This document shows, piece after piece, positions 1 through 7,699 of a DNA stretch of 11,435 nt. The position numbers were made by a program, and so were the translations under genes. Within the stretch, counting starts at the first letter, position 1. Every line of letters starts with the position of its first letter. This DNA is from Thermoleophilaceae bacterium (GTDB lineage: Bacteria; Actinomycetota; Thermoleophilia; Solirubrobacterales; Thermoleophilaceae): contig JACCYP010000108.1 of assembly GCA_013696425.1 (NCBI GenBank), forward strand, positions 1 through 11,435, written 5' to 3'. The notes beneath the pieces are model-generated. The model did not search any database. It was not told where the DNA came from and saw only the letters and a list, made by a program, of their open reading frames with translations.

Positions 1-837
1 GTCGCGAACCGCGACCAGTGCCCGGCCATCCCCTACACGCCCGAGGAATACGCCGCCGAGGCCGTGCGGATCGTGGACGAGGGCGGCGCGATGATCCACA
101 TCCACGCGCGCACGCCCGACGGCGTACCGAGCTACGAGGTGGAGGACTTCCGCGCGATCACCGACGCGATCAAGGGCGCGGTGGACGACGTGATCATCAA
201 CTACTCGACGGGCGCGATCGGCGTGCCGGTCGAGAAGCGGCTCGAGTACCTGCGCGAGCTGCGCCCCGACGTGGCGGCGCTGAACATGAGCTCGATGAAC
301 TACGCGAAGTACTCGAAGAGCCGCAAGGACTTCGTGTTCAAGGCGGTGTTCGAGAACTCCTTCGACCTGATCATCGAGTTCCTCGAGGCGATGAACGACC
401 TTGGCATCAAGCCCGAGCACGAGTGCTTCGACACCGGCCACATCGCGAACCTCGATCCGCTGCTCGACATGGGCCTGCTCAGAGAGCCGCTCCAGATCTC
501 GTGCGTGATGGGCGTCACCGGCGGCATCCGCCCGAACGCGCGCAACCTCGCGCACATGTCCGAGCAGATTCCCGGCGGCCCCGACGGGTCGAACGAATGG
601 GGCGTGATCGGGGTGTCGCGCAAGCAGTGGCAGCTGGTCGCGGCGGCGCTCACGCTCGGCGGCAACGTGCGCGTCGGCCTCGAGGACAACTTCTACCTCC
701 CGAACGGCGACATGGCGCGCTCGAACGGCGATCTGATCGCCAAGGCACGGCAGATGACCGAGGACGTCGGGCGGCGCGCGGCCACCGTGGCGGAGGCGCG
801 CGAGATGCTCGGCCTCCGGGCGAAGGCCGCGGCATGA
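1..837 (+). CDS. BKACE family (DUF849) beta-keto acid cleavage enzyme, 5'-truncated
   Basis: The frame is open from base 1 and stops with TGA at 835-837, leaving 278 residues. Family members begin about 15 residues earlier, so the true start lies outside the window. Seen: a start-proximal stretch NRDQCPAIPYTPEEY, the HIHAR motif (His33 and His35 in this numbering) and VGLED with Glu228. In characterised BKACE/Kce enzymes the two His and the Glu bind the catalytic divalent metal (Zn). Known chemistry of the family: a beta-keto acid plus acetyl-CoA gives acetoacetate and a new acyl-CoA; the first characterised member cleaves 3-keto-5-aminohexanoate in lysine fermentation. The substrate here cannot be read from sequence; other members act on dehydrocarnitine and other keto acids. 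It is followed by a 4-base ATGA overlap with the next gene, so it is very likely co-transcribed with the CoA-transferase-fold gene. Family assignment is firm, substrate open. Confidence 0.9.
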   Translation, partial: VANRDQCPAIPYTPEEYAAEAVRIVDEGGAMIHIHARTPDGVPSYEVEDFRAITDAIKGAVDDVIINYSTGAIGVPVEKRLEYLRELRPDVAALNMSSMNYAKYSKSRKDFVFKAVFENSFDLIIEFLEAMNDLGIKPEHECFDTGHIANLDPLLDMGLLREPLQISCVMGVTGGIRPNARNLAHMSEQIPGGPDGSNEWGVIGVSRKQWQLVAAALTLGGNVRVGLEDNFYLPNGDMARSNGDLIAKARQMTEDVGRRAATVAEAREMLGLRAKAAA

Positions 838-1033
838 ACAAACGTCCGATCAAGGCCGCTCCGATGGTCCTGACCACCGTGTTCGAGGTCGTGCTGGTGG
901 TGCTCGTCGGAGTCGTGATCGGCGGAGTGTTCGGCGCGCCCACGTTTCTCGTGATCGGCCTGATCCTCCCGGTCGTGTGGCTCGGGTCCTACGTCATCTA
1001 CCCCGCCGTGTACGACCGGTGGGAGCACGCGCA

Positions 1034-1037
<4 letters not shown>
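834..1037 (+). CDS. small two-helix membrane protein, function unknown
   Basis: A 67-residue frame from ATG 834 to TGA 1035-1037. It overlaps the upstream stop (ATGA, 834-837) and the downstream GTG start (GTGA, 1034-1037). The N-terminus is basic (MNKRPIK), followed by two hydrophobic stretches at about residues 12-32 and 36-56 separated by a short Gly/Ala/Pro turn, then a polar tail ending DRWEHAQ. This predicts a helical hairpin in the cytoplasmic membrane with the basic N-terminus inside. I do not recognise a family. The 4-base overlaps on both sides and the lack of any other gene-like reading support it as real. Its place between two CoA-pathway enzymes could mean a transporter subunit, a membrane anchor or simply a hitch-hiking gene; none of these can be chosen from sequence. 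Confidence 0.75.
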
Positions 1038-2253
<1,216 letters not shown>

Positions 2254-2257
<4 letters not shown>

Positions 2258-2946
2258 GCTCGAACGGCCTCCTCAAGATGAGCGAGCTCTCGGAGGAGAG
2301 CGGCGTCTCGGCGGCCACGATCAAGCACTACCTGCGCGAGGGCCTGCTCCCCGAGCCGGTGCGCACCTCGCGCAACATGGCCTACTACCCGCCCGAGTTC
2401 GTCGAGCGGATCAAGCTCATCAAGCAGCTCCAGGAGGAGCGCTTCATGCCGCTCAAGGTGATCAAGGGCGTGCTCGCCGACGACCCCGACCGCGCCCGCG
2501 CGCTCGTGGAGCTCGAGGACCGCATCCTCGAGGGGGCGCTCGCGAAGGAGAGCTCGCGGGTGTCGGCCGCCGAGGTGAAGCGCCGCTTCGACATCCCGAA
2601 GGAGGTGCTCGACCGCCTCGCCGAGCTCGAGGTGCTCGACCCGAACTCGCGCGGCTACTCGGAGTCCGACATGAAGATCATCGACGCGATGTCGCGCTTC
2701 CGTGCGGGCGGGTACGACGAGCGGATCGGCTTCACGGTCTACGACACGATCCGCTACAAGCGCGCGCTCGAGGGCCTCGTTAAGGAGGAGGTCGAGGTGC
2801 TGATGCAGCGCCTCGCGGGCGAGATGGAGCCCGACCGCGCCGTCGAGCTGATCGAGAGCGGCGCCGAGCCCCTCCAGGACCTGATCGCAGCGCTGCACCA
2901 GAAGGAACTCGTGGCGGAGCTGCAGCGCCAGCGGCAGCGCCGCTAG
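2254..2946 (+). CDS. MerR-family transcriptional regulator with a second MerR-like module
   Basis: 230 residues from GTG 2254, which overlaps the previous stop (GTGA), to TAG 2944-2946. Residues about 9-74 form a canonical MerR winged helix-turn-helix: ELSEESGVSAATIKHYLREG is helix-turn-helix, NMAYY the wing, and ERIKLIKQLQEERFMPLKVIK the following helices. An acidic linker follows. Residues about 103-154 (VSAAEVKRRFDIPKEVLDRL, then GYSESDMKIIDAMSRFRAGGY) align by eye with the first module: same spacing of helix, turn, aromatic wing residue and helix. The C-terminal 75 residues are helical, charged and end in a Gln/Arg-rich stretch. No metal-binding cysteines are present, so it is not a MerR/CueR-type metal sensor. 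As last gene of the enzyme operon it probably controls that operon, possibly sensing a CoA ester. Its stop shares CTAG with the convergent hydrolase gene. Confidence 0.88.
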
Positions 2947-4982
2947 CTGCGCGAGCGCGAGCGGCGCTTGGCCTTTGCGCGGCGCTTGGCCTTTGCGCGG
3001 CGCTTCGCCTTCTTCTTGCTCTTCGCCTTCTTCTTCGCCTTGGCCTTGGCCTTGGCCTTGGGAGCCGAGCGCACGATCGGCCGGGCGGGAGCGGCGGGCG
3101 AGCCCGGGTCGGCGGCGGGCGTGGGCTCCTCGGCGCCTCCTGCCGGGGGCTTCTCGTCAGCGGGGGGCACGGGCGGCACTGGCGGCACGGGCGGAGTGAC
3201 GGGCTGAGCGGCCTCCTTGACCTCGGGGTAGCCCTCGAGGCCCGCCCCGAGCACCGGGACCACGAGCGAGGACCCCGAGTCGCCGCCGTAGCGGATTGTG
3301 TTGAGCGCGGGCGCGTGCGGGCGGATCTCGACCTTGGTGGCGTCGGGATCGTCCTTGTCCGGGATCGTGACCGTGCCGGGCAGGTGGTTGGGGGTGTCGT
3401 TGGAGGTCAGCTGCACGCGCATCCTGTGGCCGGGCTGGAACTCCATAGCCGTCGGCCAGATCTCGATCGAGTAGCGGTACTCGGCGAGCGGGTCGATCAG
3501 CTCCGGGTTCGTGTGGGGGTGGTAGGGGCGCCAGGGCTTCGATTCCTTGGCGTCCAGCGCGCGATGCGAAGCGCGCAGGTAGCCCTCGGTGAGGAGCTTC
3601 GCCGTGCCGTCGGGGGCGACGTCGGAGACACGCACGGACCAGTCGGTGTCCGGCGCGGTGGTGGTCGCCGCGATGTCGAGTGCCATGGGGCCTACGACGG
3701 CAAGCGGCGTGTCGAGCGCGCCCGTCTCCCACGAGAGCCCGCCGTTCTTCTCGAGCGACTGGTCGAGTGGCTTGTAGGGCGAGGCGGCAACGACCCCGTG
3801 GCGCGAGAACGTGTTCGTCCAGCCGTCGATCGGGTTCGTCGCGAACTGGCCGCTGCCGGAGTCCGGCTTGGCGTCAAACCCACCGGGCTTCAGCCCGAGA
3901 CGGCGGTACTTCACGTCCTTCGGCGGCCACTGCTCGTCCTCTATGTACTCGTCACGGCCCATGAGGAAGAGCTTCACCGGCTTGCGCGCGGCGGTGTTGC
4001 GCCCCTTCAGGTGGCGGTCGAAGAACTCGAGTGTGCGGCCGAACGAGCTCGTGTAGGAGCTGGCCGGGTAGCCGTCGGGGTTGTACTGCTGGCTCTGCCC
4101 GCCCTTGTGCGTGGTCGGGTCGATGATCATCTGGGTCTCGGCTCCCTTGCGGGCCGCGAGCGGCGCGTACATCTCGCTGGCGCCGCGGATGAAGCCGTCG
4201 AACCACCCGTCGAGGATGAGCGTCGGGACCTCGATGTCGTCCGTCTTCTCGATCGGCGACCGGTCCTTGTAGAAGCCGTCGTAGGTGGTGTGGGAGAGGT
4301 AGTCGAAGGCGATCGGGTCGGACTGGATCTGGTCGAGCTTCGCGGCGAACGCCTTGTCCTGGTCGGTCCCCTCCTGCGGGCCCGAGAGCAGGCCGGGTCC
4401 GCCCTGCACGGCCAAGTACTGCGCGCCGAAGAAGGCCGAGAGCGCGCCGCCGTGGTAGGTGGCGTCGCGGTAGAGGTCGCCGAGTGCCATGGCCGGGACG
4501 ATCGCTTTCAGATTCGGCGGCTTCTGCGCGGCGGTCAGGTACTGGGTGATGCCGAGGTAGGAGCCGCCCATCATGCCCACGCGGCCGTTGGAGAACGGCT
4601 GGGTGCCGAGCCAGTCGACGAGGTTGCGCCCGTCCTTCTGCTCGCGCGGGGAGAAGTAGTTCTCGCCGAGGTTGCCCTGGCTCGCGCCGGCGCCGCGGAT
4701 GTCCACCACCGCGTGGATGTAGCCCCGGTCCACGTATGAGGCGCTCGGGGCGCCGAGATCCTTGCCATAGGGCGTCATGGTGAGGAGCACCGGGAACTGG
4801 CCGGGCGCCTTGACGCCGCCCTTTGCCGGAAAGCCGATGGTGGCCGCGAGCTCCACGCCGTCGTCCATCGGGATGTAGACCTCCTCGGAGACGGTCGTGT
4901 ACTGGGCCGGGGAAGGCGGATCGGCCGCCTGAGAAGCGGCGGGGGCCAGCAGGAGCAGGGCGATCGTGAGTGCGCGGCGCAT
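2943..4982 (-). CDS. secreted CocE/NonD family (S15) serine hydrolase with basic C-terminal tail
   Basis: 679 residues from ATG at 4982. MRRALTIALLLLAPAASQA is a typical Sec signal peptide with likely cleavage after residue 19; an in-frame TTG at 4994 would add four residues ahead of it and is less likely. The alpha/beta hydrolase domain shows Ser141 in GGSYLG, Asp262 in GWFDG and His292 in DPTTHKG, the triad of X-Pro dipeptidyl peptidase/CocE-like hydrolases, whose members cleave peptides, esters or amides. A PepX_C-type jelly-roll domain covers about 330-585 (DWSVRVSDVAPDG, then GHRMRVQLTSND). Then come a Pro/Ala-rich linker (about 594-641) and a 38-residue tail of Lys, Arg, Ala and Ser (642-679), which is not part of the family core. 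It lies 39 bases after the DUF2804-like gene, likely in one operon. Exported location is well supported; the substrate is unknown. Confidence 0.9.
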   Translation of the reverse strand: MRRALTIALLLLAPAASQAADPPSPAQYTTVSEEVYIPMDDGVELAATIGFPAKGGVKAPGQFPVLLTMTPYGKDLGAPSASYVDRGYIHAVVDIRGAGASQGNLGENYFSPREQKDGRNLVDWLGTQPFSNGRVGMMGGSYLGITQYLTAAQKPPNLKAIVPAMALGDLYRDATYHGGALSAFFGAQYLAVQGGPGLLSGPQEGTDQDKAFAAKLDQIQSDPIAFDYLSHTTYDGFYKDRSPIEKTDDIEVPTLILDGWFDGFIRGASEMYAPLAARKGAETQMIIDPTTHKGGQSQQYNPDGYPASSYTSSFGRTLEFFDRHLKGRNTAARKPVKLFLMGRDEYIEDEQWPPKDVKYRRLGLKPGGFDAKPDSGSGQFATNPIDGWTNTFSRHGVVAASPYKPLDQSLEKNGGLSWETGALDTPLAVVGPMALDIAATTTAPDTDWSVRVSDVAPDGTAKLLTEGYLRASHRALDAKESKPWRPYHPHTNPELIDPLAEYRYSIEIWPTAMEFQPGHRMRVQLTSNDTPNHLPGTVTIPDKDDPDATKVEIRPHAPALNTIRYGGDSGSSLVVPVLGAGLEGYPEVKEAAQPVTPPVPPVPPVPPADEKPPAGGAEEPTPAADPGSPAAPARPIVRSAPKAKAKAKAKKKAKSKKKAKRRAKAKRRAKAKRRSRSRS
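2962..3005. repeat. 18-bp tandem repeat encoding part of the basic tail
   Basis: Two perfect copies of an 18-base unit (2962-2979 and 2980-2997) and eight bases of a third. On the minus strand they encode RRAKAK repeats in the C-terminus of the secreted hydrolase. The unit length is a multiple of three, so copy number can change without a frameshift. Confidence 0.9.
3038..3061. repeat. 6-bp tandem repeat (CCTTGG x4) encoding Ala-Lys repeats
   Basis: Four perfect CCTTGG units, read on the minus strand as alternating Ala and Lys codons in the hydrolase tail. This is an in-frame microsatellite that could vary in length between strains. Confidence 0.9.
3163..3198. repeat. 9-bp imperfect tandem repeat encoding Pro-Pro-Val linker
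   Basis: Four 9-base units at 3163-3171, 3172-3180, 3181-3189 and 3190-3198; the middle two differ only in the last base. On the minus strand they encode the PVPPVPPVPP part of the proline-rich linker between the jelly-roll domain and the basic tail of the hydrolase. Confidence 0.85.
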
Positions 4983-5021
4983 GTGCCCTAACAACGGGCT
5001 GGCCGCCCTGTTCTTGCGCGG

Positions 5022-5810
5022 CTACCAGCGCACGTCGTGCCATTCCATCACGCCGTGGCCCTCCGCCAGGCGCGGGCCGCCGCCGGGCAGTTCGCCCTCG
5101 AAGGTGCCGAAGGGCTGGCGGTAGGAGTTGCGGAAGATCAGCAGGTTCGAGTCCTCGTCGCGCGAGGCCCAGGCGCTGAAGCGCAGGTCGCCGACGCCCT
5201 CCAGCCCGTGGAAGGGCACCGGGCCCGGCTGGCGCTCCTCGCCGTCGATCCAGACGGTGTTCTCGGAGGGATCGCCGTCGTGCACGCCCGCCACGAGATT
5301 CCAGGCCACCCGCTCGCCGCCGACTCCGCGTCCTACGCCCGCGCTCCAGTGCCAGGCGGTGCTCCGTGCGTGGTAGCCGGCGCTCTCGTCCACGAGGCCG
5401 TCGGCCGCGAACGGTTCGCCGTCCACGAACCCACTCACCGCGAGGGGGGCGAACTTGCGCGTCCAGATCCATTCCCCACCATGGGGGGACACGATTTCCA
5501 TCCCCGCTTCCTCCTGCCACAGGAGCGAGATCTCCCTTTCTCCGTCGCGCACCGACAGCGACCCCGCCTTGAGCTCGATGCCGTCCGAGCCCTCCCGCAG
5601 CGTGCCGTCGGGGTAGGCGATCGCCCACCACCGGCGCGGGAGAGGCCCGATGCGCGCCACGCCGGCGCAGAGCATCAGCTCCGGTCCGTAGACGCCGATG
5701 TAGCGCCACTGCTTCAGCGGCCTGCGGCCTCGGAACAGCTGCAGCCGGCGCGGCGGGAGCGCCAGATCGAGTTCGCGCACGGCGGCGCCGCGAACGGGGA
5801 GTTCGGCCAT
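5022..5810 (-). CDS. DUF2804-like protein
   Basis: 262 residues from ATG at 5810 to TAG at 5022-5024. The first 20 residues are not hydrophobic, and there is no signal peptide or membrane segment, so it is probably cytoplasmic. Near the N-terminus is RRPLKQWRYIGVYGPELMLC (residues 29-48). The rest is rich in Trp, Gly and Asp with short beta-like strands (WAIAYPDG, GEWIWTRK, TAWHWSAGVG, NTVWIDGEE, GVMEWHDVRW). This pattern resembles DUF2804 proteins, a family without known function whose beta-rich fold may bind a lipid or carbohydrate; the match is from memory and no domain search was possible. A longer frame upstream to 6041 exists but would run antisense through the nitrilase gene, so 5810 is preferred. 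It is the first gene of a probable two-gene unit with the secreted hydrolase, and is divergent from the nitrilase gene with the palindrome between. Confidence 0.8.
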   Translation of the reverse strand: MAELPVRGAAVRELDLALPPRRLQLFRGRRPLKQWRYIGVYGPELMLCAGVARIGPLPRRWWAIAYPDGTLREGSDGIELKAGSLSVRDGEREISLLWQEEAGMEIVSPHGGEWIWTRKFAPLAVSGFVDGEPFAADGLVDESAGYHARSTAWHWSAGVGRGVGGERVAWNLVAGVHDGDPSENTVWIDGEERQPGPVPFHGLEGVGDLRFSAWASRDEDSNLLIFRNSYRQPFGTFEGELPGGGPRLAEGHGVMEWHDVRW

Positions 5811-5847
5811 GGGCGCAGTATCCCGGCGGAGCCTCCCAAGAGGGCTG

Positions 5848-5876
5848 TCCCTAAGATGGATTGACTCGTCAGTCAA
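5848..5876 (-). promoter_or_regulatory. candidate promoter for the DUF2804-hydrolase unit
   Basis: On the minus strand TTGACT (5876-5871) is followed, after 17 bases, by TAGGGA (5853-5848). The -35 is good, the -10 poor because the last base is not T. Transcription would begin near 5841, leaving a leader of about 30 bases. The -35 element is the right arm of the inverted repeat, so a bound regulator would block it. Confidence 0.4.
5861..5876. promoter_or_regulatory. inverted repeat TTGACT-N4-AGTCAA, candidate TetR operator
   Basis: Perfect 6-base arms TTGACT (5861-5866) and AGTCAA (5871-5876) around CGTC. It sits alone in the 91-base gap between the divergent DUF2804-like and nitrilase genes. 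It is AT-rich against a GC-rich background and has the 16-base size and dyad symmetry usual for TetR-family operators. A TetR-family gene lies at the end of the rightward operon, so self-regulation is the simplest reading. A -10-like TAAGAT at 5852-5857 would place the rightward start point inside the repeat, although it lacks a recognisable -35. Confidence 0.65.
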
Positions 5877-5881
5877 CTTTT

Positions 5882-5890
5882 GGAGGGGAG
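5882..5890 (+). promoter_or_regulatory. ribosome binding site for the nitrilase-family gene
   Basis: GGAGGGGAG is a strong purine-rich Shine-Dalgarno match. It ends 11 bases before ATG 5902, somewhat long. No in-frame start lies closer, and MRAAAIQLN fits the usual family N-terminus, so 5902 is kept. Confidence 0.6.
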
Positions 5891-5901
5891 CGGGCGAAGC
5901 C

Positions 5902-6732
5902 ATGAGGGCGGCGGCCATCCAGCTCAATTCAACAGAGGACAAGGCCCGCAACATGGAGCGCGCCGACCGGCTCACCCGGGCGGCCGCCGCCGATGGGGCG
6001 GACCTGATCGTGCTGCCGGAGAAGTTCACCGCGCTCGGCACCCGCGAGCACTACCTCGCCGCGGCAGAGCCGCTCGAGGGCCCGACGCTCGCCTGGGCGC
6101 GCGGTATCGCGTGCGAATTCGGCATTGATCTGGTGGCCGGCTCGTTCGTCGAGTCGCGCGAGGGCCACGAGAAGCTCGGGAACACCTCGGTGCACGTCGG
6201 CCCCGGCGGCGAGACCAAGGCGGTCTATCGCAAGATCCACATGTTCGACGTGGTCGTGGGCGGCCAGGAGTACCTCGAGTCGGAGTCGAGCGAGGCCGGC
6301 GCGGAGATCGCCACCTCCGAGCTCGCCGACGGCACCGAGCTCGGTCTGACCGTCTGTTACGACCTGCGCTTCCCCGAGCTGTTCCGGATCCTCGCCCTCC
6401 GCGGCGCCCGTGTGATCACGCTGCCGGCCGCCTTCACGAAGGTCACCGGCCAGGCGCACTGGGAGATCCTTCTGCGCGCCCGCGCGATCGAGAACCAGGC
6501 GTTCATGGTGGCCGCCGACCAGATCGGCACCCACCCGCCGGACAAGGAGAGCTTCGGCGGGTCGATGATCGTCGACCCGTGGGGCGAGGTCCTCGCGCGC
6601 GCCGAGGACGAGGAGGGCTTCATCGCCGCCGATCTCGACCTCGACCGTCAGCGCGAGGTGCGCGAGCAGTTGCCGAGCCTCGCGAACCGGGTACCCGAGG
6701 CGTATGAATGGCCCGAGGGCGTGAAGGCCTGA
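5902..6732 (+). CDS. nitrilase-superfamily amidase, Nit1/Nit2-like
   Basis: 276 residues from ATG 5902 to TGA 6730-6732, the normal size for a single-domain carbon-nitrogen hydrolase. The catalytic Glu-Lys-Cys set is complete: Glu40 in VLPEKF, Lys111 in YRKIHMFD and Cys152 in TVCYDLRFPE. C-terminal motifs AFTKVTGQAHWEILLRARAI and GGSMIVDPWGEV match the Nit1/Nit2 branch, whose members hydrolyse deaminated glutathione or omega-amides such as 2-oxoglutaramate and act as metabolite-repair enzymes. Actinobacteria generally lack glutathione, so a different omega-amide is likely; the exact substrate is not readable. It is cytoplasmic, with no signal peptide. It overlaps the following TetR gene by one base (TGATG) and is divergent from the DUF2804-like gene across the palindrome, so it is probably repressed by that TetR protein. 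Confidence 0.9.
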   Translation: MRAAAIQLNSTEDKARNMERADRLTRAAAADGADLIVLPEKFTALGTREHYLAAAEPLEGPTLAWARGIACEFGIDLVAGSFVESREGHEKLGNTSVHVGPGGETKAVYRKIHMFDVVVGGQEYLESESSEAGAEIATSELADGTELGLTVCYDLRFPELFRILALRGARVITLPAAFTKVTGQAHWEILLRARAIENQAFMVAADQIGTHPPDKESFGGSMIVDPWGEVLARAEDEEGFIAADLDLDRQREVREQLPSLANRVPEAYEWPEGVKA

Positions 6733-7361
6733 TGGCATCCCGGGGAGGAGGACGGGGCGGCGTCGACAAGCGGCGGGTGATTTTGGATGCCGCAGTGAAG
6801 GTATTCGCGCGCCAGGGCTTCCACGCCTGCCGGGTGTCCGACGTCGCCGACGAGGCGGGCGTCGCCTACGGGCTCGTCTACCACTACTTCGACTCCAAGG
6901 AGGAGATCCTCGACACGCTCTTCACCGAGCGCTGGGGGATCATGCTCGACGCCATTGCCGAGATCGACGCGAGCGTCGACGTGCCCGCGCGCGACAAGCT
7001 CTACATGGTCGCGTCGTTCATCATCGACTCCTACCGCCACGACCCGGACATGATGAAGGTGATCATCGTCGAGGTCACGCGTGCGGCGAACTCATTTGGC
7101 CGCGCTCACCTCGAGCAGATCTACGCGGCCTACCGCCGGATCGCCGAGATAGTCGAGTCCGCCCGCGCCGACGGTTCGTTCAAGGAGGACATCTCCGCCG
7201 ACTTCGCCGCGATGTGCTTCTACGGCGCCATCGAGCAGCTCCTGTCGGGTTGGATCTTCGGGATGATCCCGGCCACCGACGAGGAATTCGAGCGCTCGAA
7301 GGAGCTCGTGGTGGAGACGATCTGCGGCGGGCTCGAGCAGCCTGTGGCCGTCTCGGGTTAG
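6732..7361 (+). CDS. TetR/AcrR-family transcriptional regulator
   Basis: 209 residues from ATG 6732 (one-base overlap with the nitrilase stop) to TAG 7359-7361. After a short Gly/Arg-rich start, residues about 15-60 form a TetR DNA-binding domain: VILDAAVKVFARQGF, then DVADEAGVAYGLVYHYFDSK, with recognition helix near 45-53. The remaining 150 residues are helical, as in ligand-binding domains of this family. The overall layout recalls FadR-like TetR regulators of fatty-acid breakdown that respond to acyl-CoA, but the ligand is not determinable here. An in-frame GTG at 6777 would cut into the DNA-binding domain and is rejected. It is co-transcribed with the nitrilase-family gene and probably binds the inverted repeat at 5861-5876, controlling its own operon and perhaps the divergent one. 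Confidence 0.9.
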   Translation: MASRGGGRGGVDKRRVILDAAVKVFARQGFHACRVSDVADEAGVAYGLVYHYFDSKEEILDTLFTERWGIMLDAIAEIDASVDVPARDKLYMVASFIIDSYRHDPDMMKVIIVEVTRAANSFGRAHLEQIYAAYRRIAEIVESARADGSFKEDISADFAAMCFYGAIEQLLSGWIFGMIPATDEEFERSKELVVETICGGLEQPVAVSG

Positions 7362-7397
7362 CCGCAAGTCGCTTCCGGATAACCTCCGCGAGATGTC

Positions 7398-7403
7398 TAC
7401 GAT
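7398..7403 (+). promoter_or_regulatory. candidate -10 box for the small-membrane-protein operon
   Basis: TACGAT fits the TANNNT consensus and lies 24 bases before GTG 7428, within the only gap (66 bases) upstream of the operon. No TTGACA-like -35 is visible at the right distance, so the call is tentative. Confidence 0.35.
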
Positions 7404-7415
7404 GCTGATCCCTGC

Positions 7416-7419
7416 GGAG
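7416..7419 (+). promoter_or_regulatory. ribosome binding site for the 47-aa protein
   Basis: GGAG ends 8 bases before GTG 7428, an ideal spacing. It supports translation of this short frame. Confidence 0.6.
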
Positions 7420-7427
7420 CAGTAACA

Positions 7428-7571
7428 GTGCTCGACTCGCCAATTGCCAAGCGCCTCGTCTGGAGCGGCCTGATCGCCGGTCTCGGCGCCCTCGCGACCG
7501 TCGCCGTCAACAAGCTTGCCGCTGCCATCTGGGTGCGGGTCTTCGACGAAGATCCGCCCGATTGGGAGTAG
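7428..7571 (+). CDS. 47-aa DUF4235-like small membrane protein
   Basis: GTG 7428 to TAG 7569-7571, with GGAG at proper spacing. The product is MLDSPIAKRLVWSGLIAGLG followed by a helix rich in Ala and Val, and it ends VRVFDEDPPDWE. One membrane-spanning helix is likely at about residues 10-37. The pattern of a basic start, a Gly/Ala helix, then W-x-x-x-F with an acidic DPP tail resembles DUF4235, an actinobacterial small membrane family, though this copy is shorter than the usual 80 or so residues. Its stop overlaps the next start by one base (TAGTG). Function is unknown; the context is an envelope-protein operon. Confidence 0.7.
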   Translation: MLDSPIAKRLVWSGLIAGLGALATVAVNKLAAAIWVRVFDEDPPDWE

Positions 7572-7699
7572 TGGGAGTCCCCGCCGGCGCCGAGCCGAGC
7601 GAGTCCAAGGACGACAAGCCCGAGCTGCTGGTGCTCGGCGCGTTCGCGGGCGGCCTGCTGCTGGCGCAGATCCTCAAGCACTTCGGGGGTGAGGCATGA
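7571..7699 (+). CDS. 42-aa single-helix protein, unknown
   Basis: GTG 7571 to TGA 7697-7699; too short for routine gene calling. The N-terminal half is polar and charged (EPSESKDDKPE), then one hydrophobic helix LLVLGAFAGGLLLAQILK at about residues 19-36, and a short end. GGGAG just upstream (7564-7568) is close to the start. It overlaps the previous stop by one base and the next start by four bases (ATGA, 7696-7699), which strongly suggests translational coupling. I recognise no family. The alternative, that this is only a spacer, is less likely because the frame fills the gap exactly. Confidence 0.6.
   Translation: MGVPAGAEPSESKDDKPELLVLGAFAGGLLLAQILKHFGGEA

Noticed and set aside
3315..4739. 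A 474-codon open frame on the plus strand
   Set aside because: It lies entirely antisense to the secreted hydrolase, is a Val/Arg/Glu/Gly-rich sequence without any recognisable motif, and is explained by the third-position GC bias of the real gene.
4982..4994. TTG 4994 as the start of the hydrolase
   Set aside because: It would add MLGH ahead of MRRALTIALLLL. The ATG at 4982 gives a cleaner signal peptide, although neither has a strong ribosome binding site.
4996..5008. Small hairpin GGGC-N5-GCCC between the DUF2804-like and hydrolase genes
   Set aside because: Four-base arms and no T-tract; too weak for a terminator in GC-rich DNA.
3952..5709. A 585-codon open frame on the minus strand crossing two genes
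   Set aside because: It runs out of frame through the DUF2804-like and hydrolase genes, is Arg/Gly/Pro low-complexity, and both overlapped genes have clear coding signatures in another frame.
5809..5901. Upstream extension of the nitrilase-family protein to 5809
   Set aside because: The extra residues are not family-like and cover the palindrome and promoter region. The strong GGAGGGGAG lies downstream of that start.
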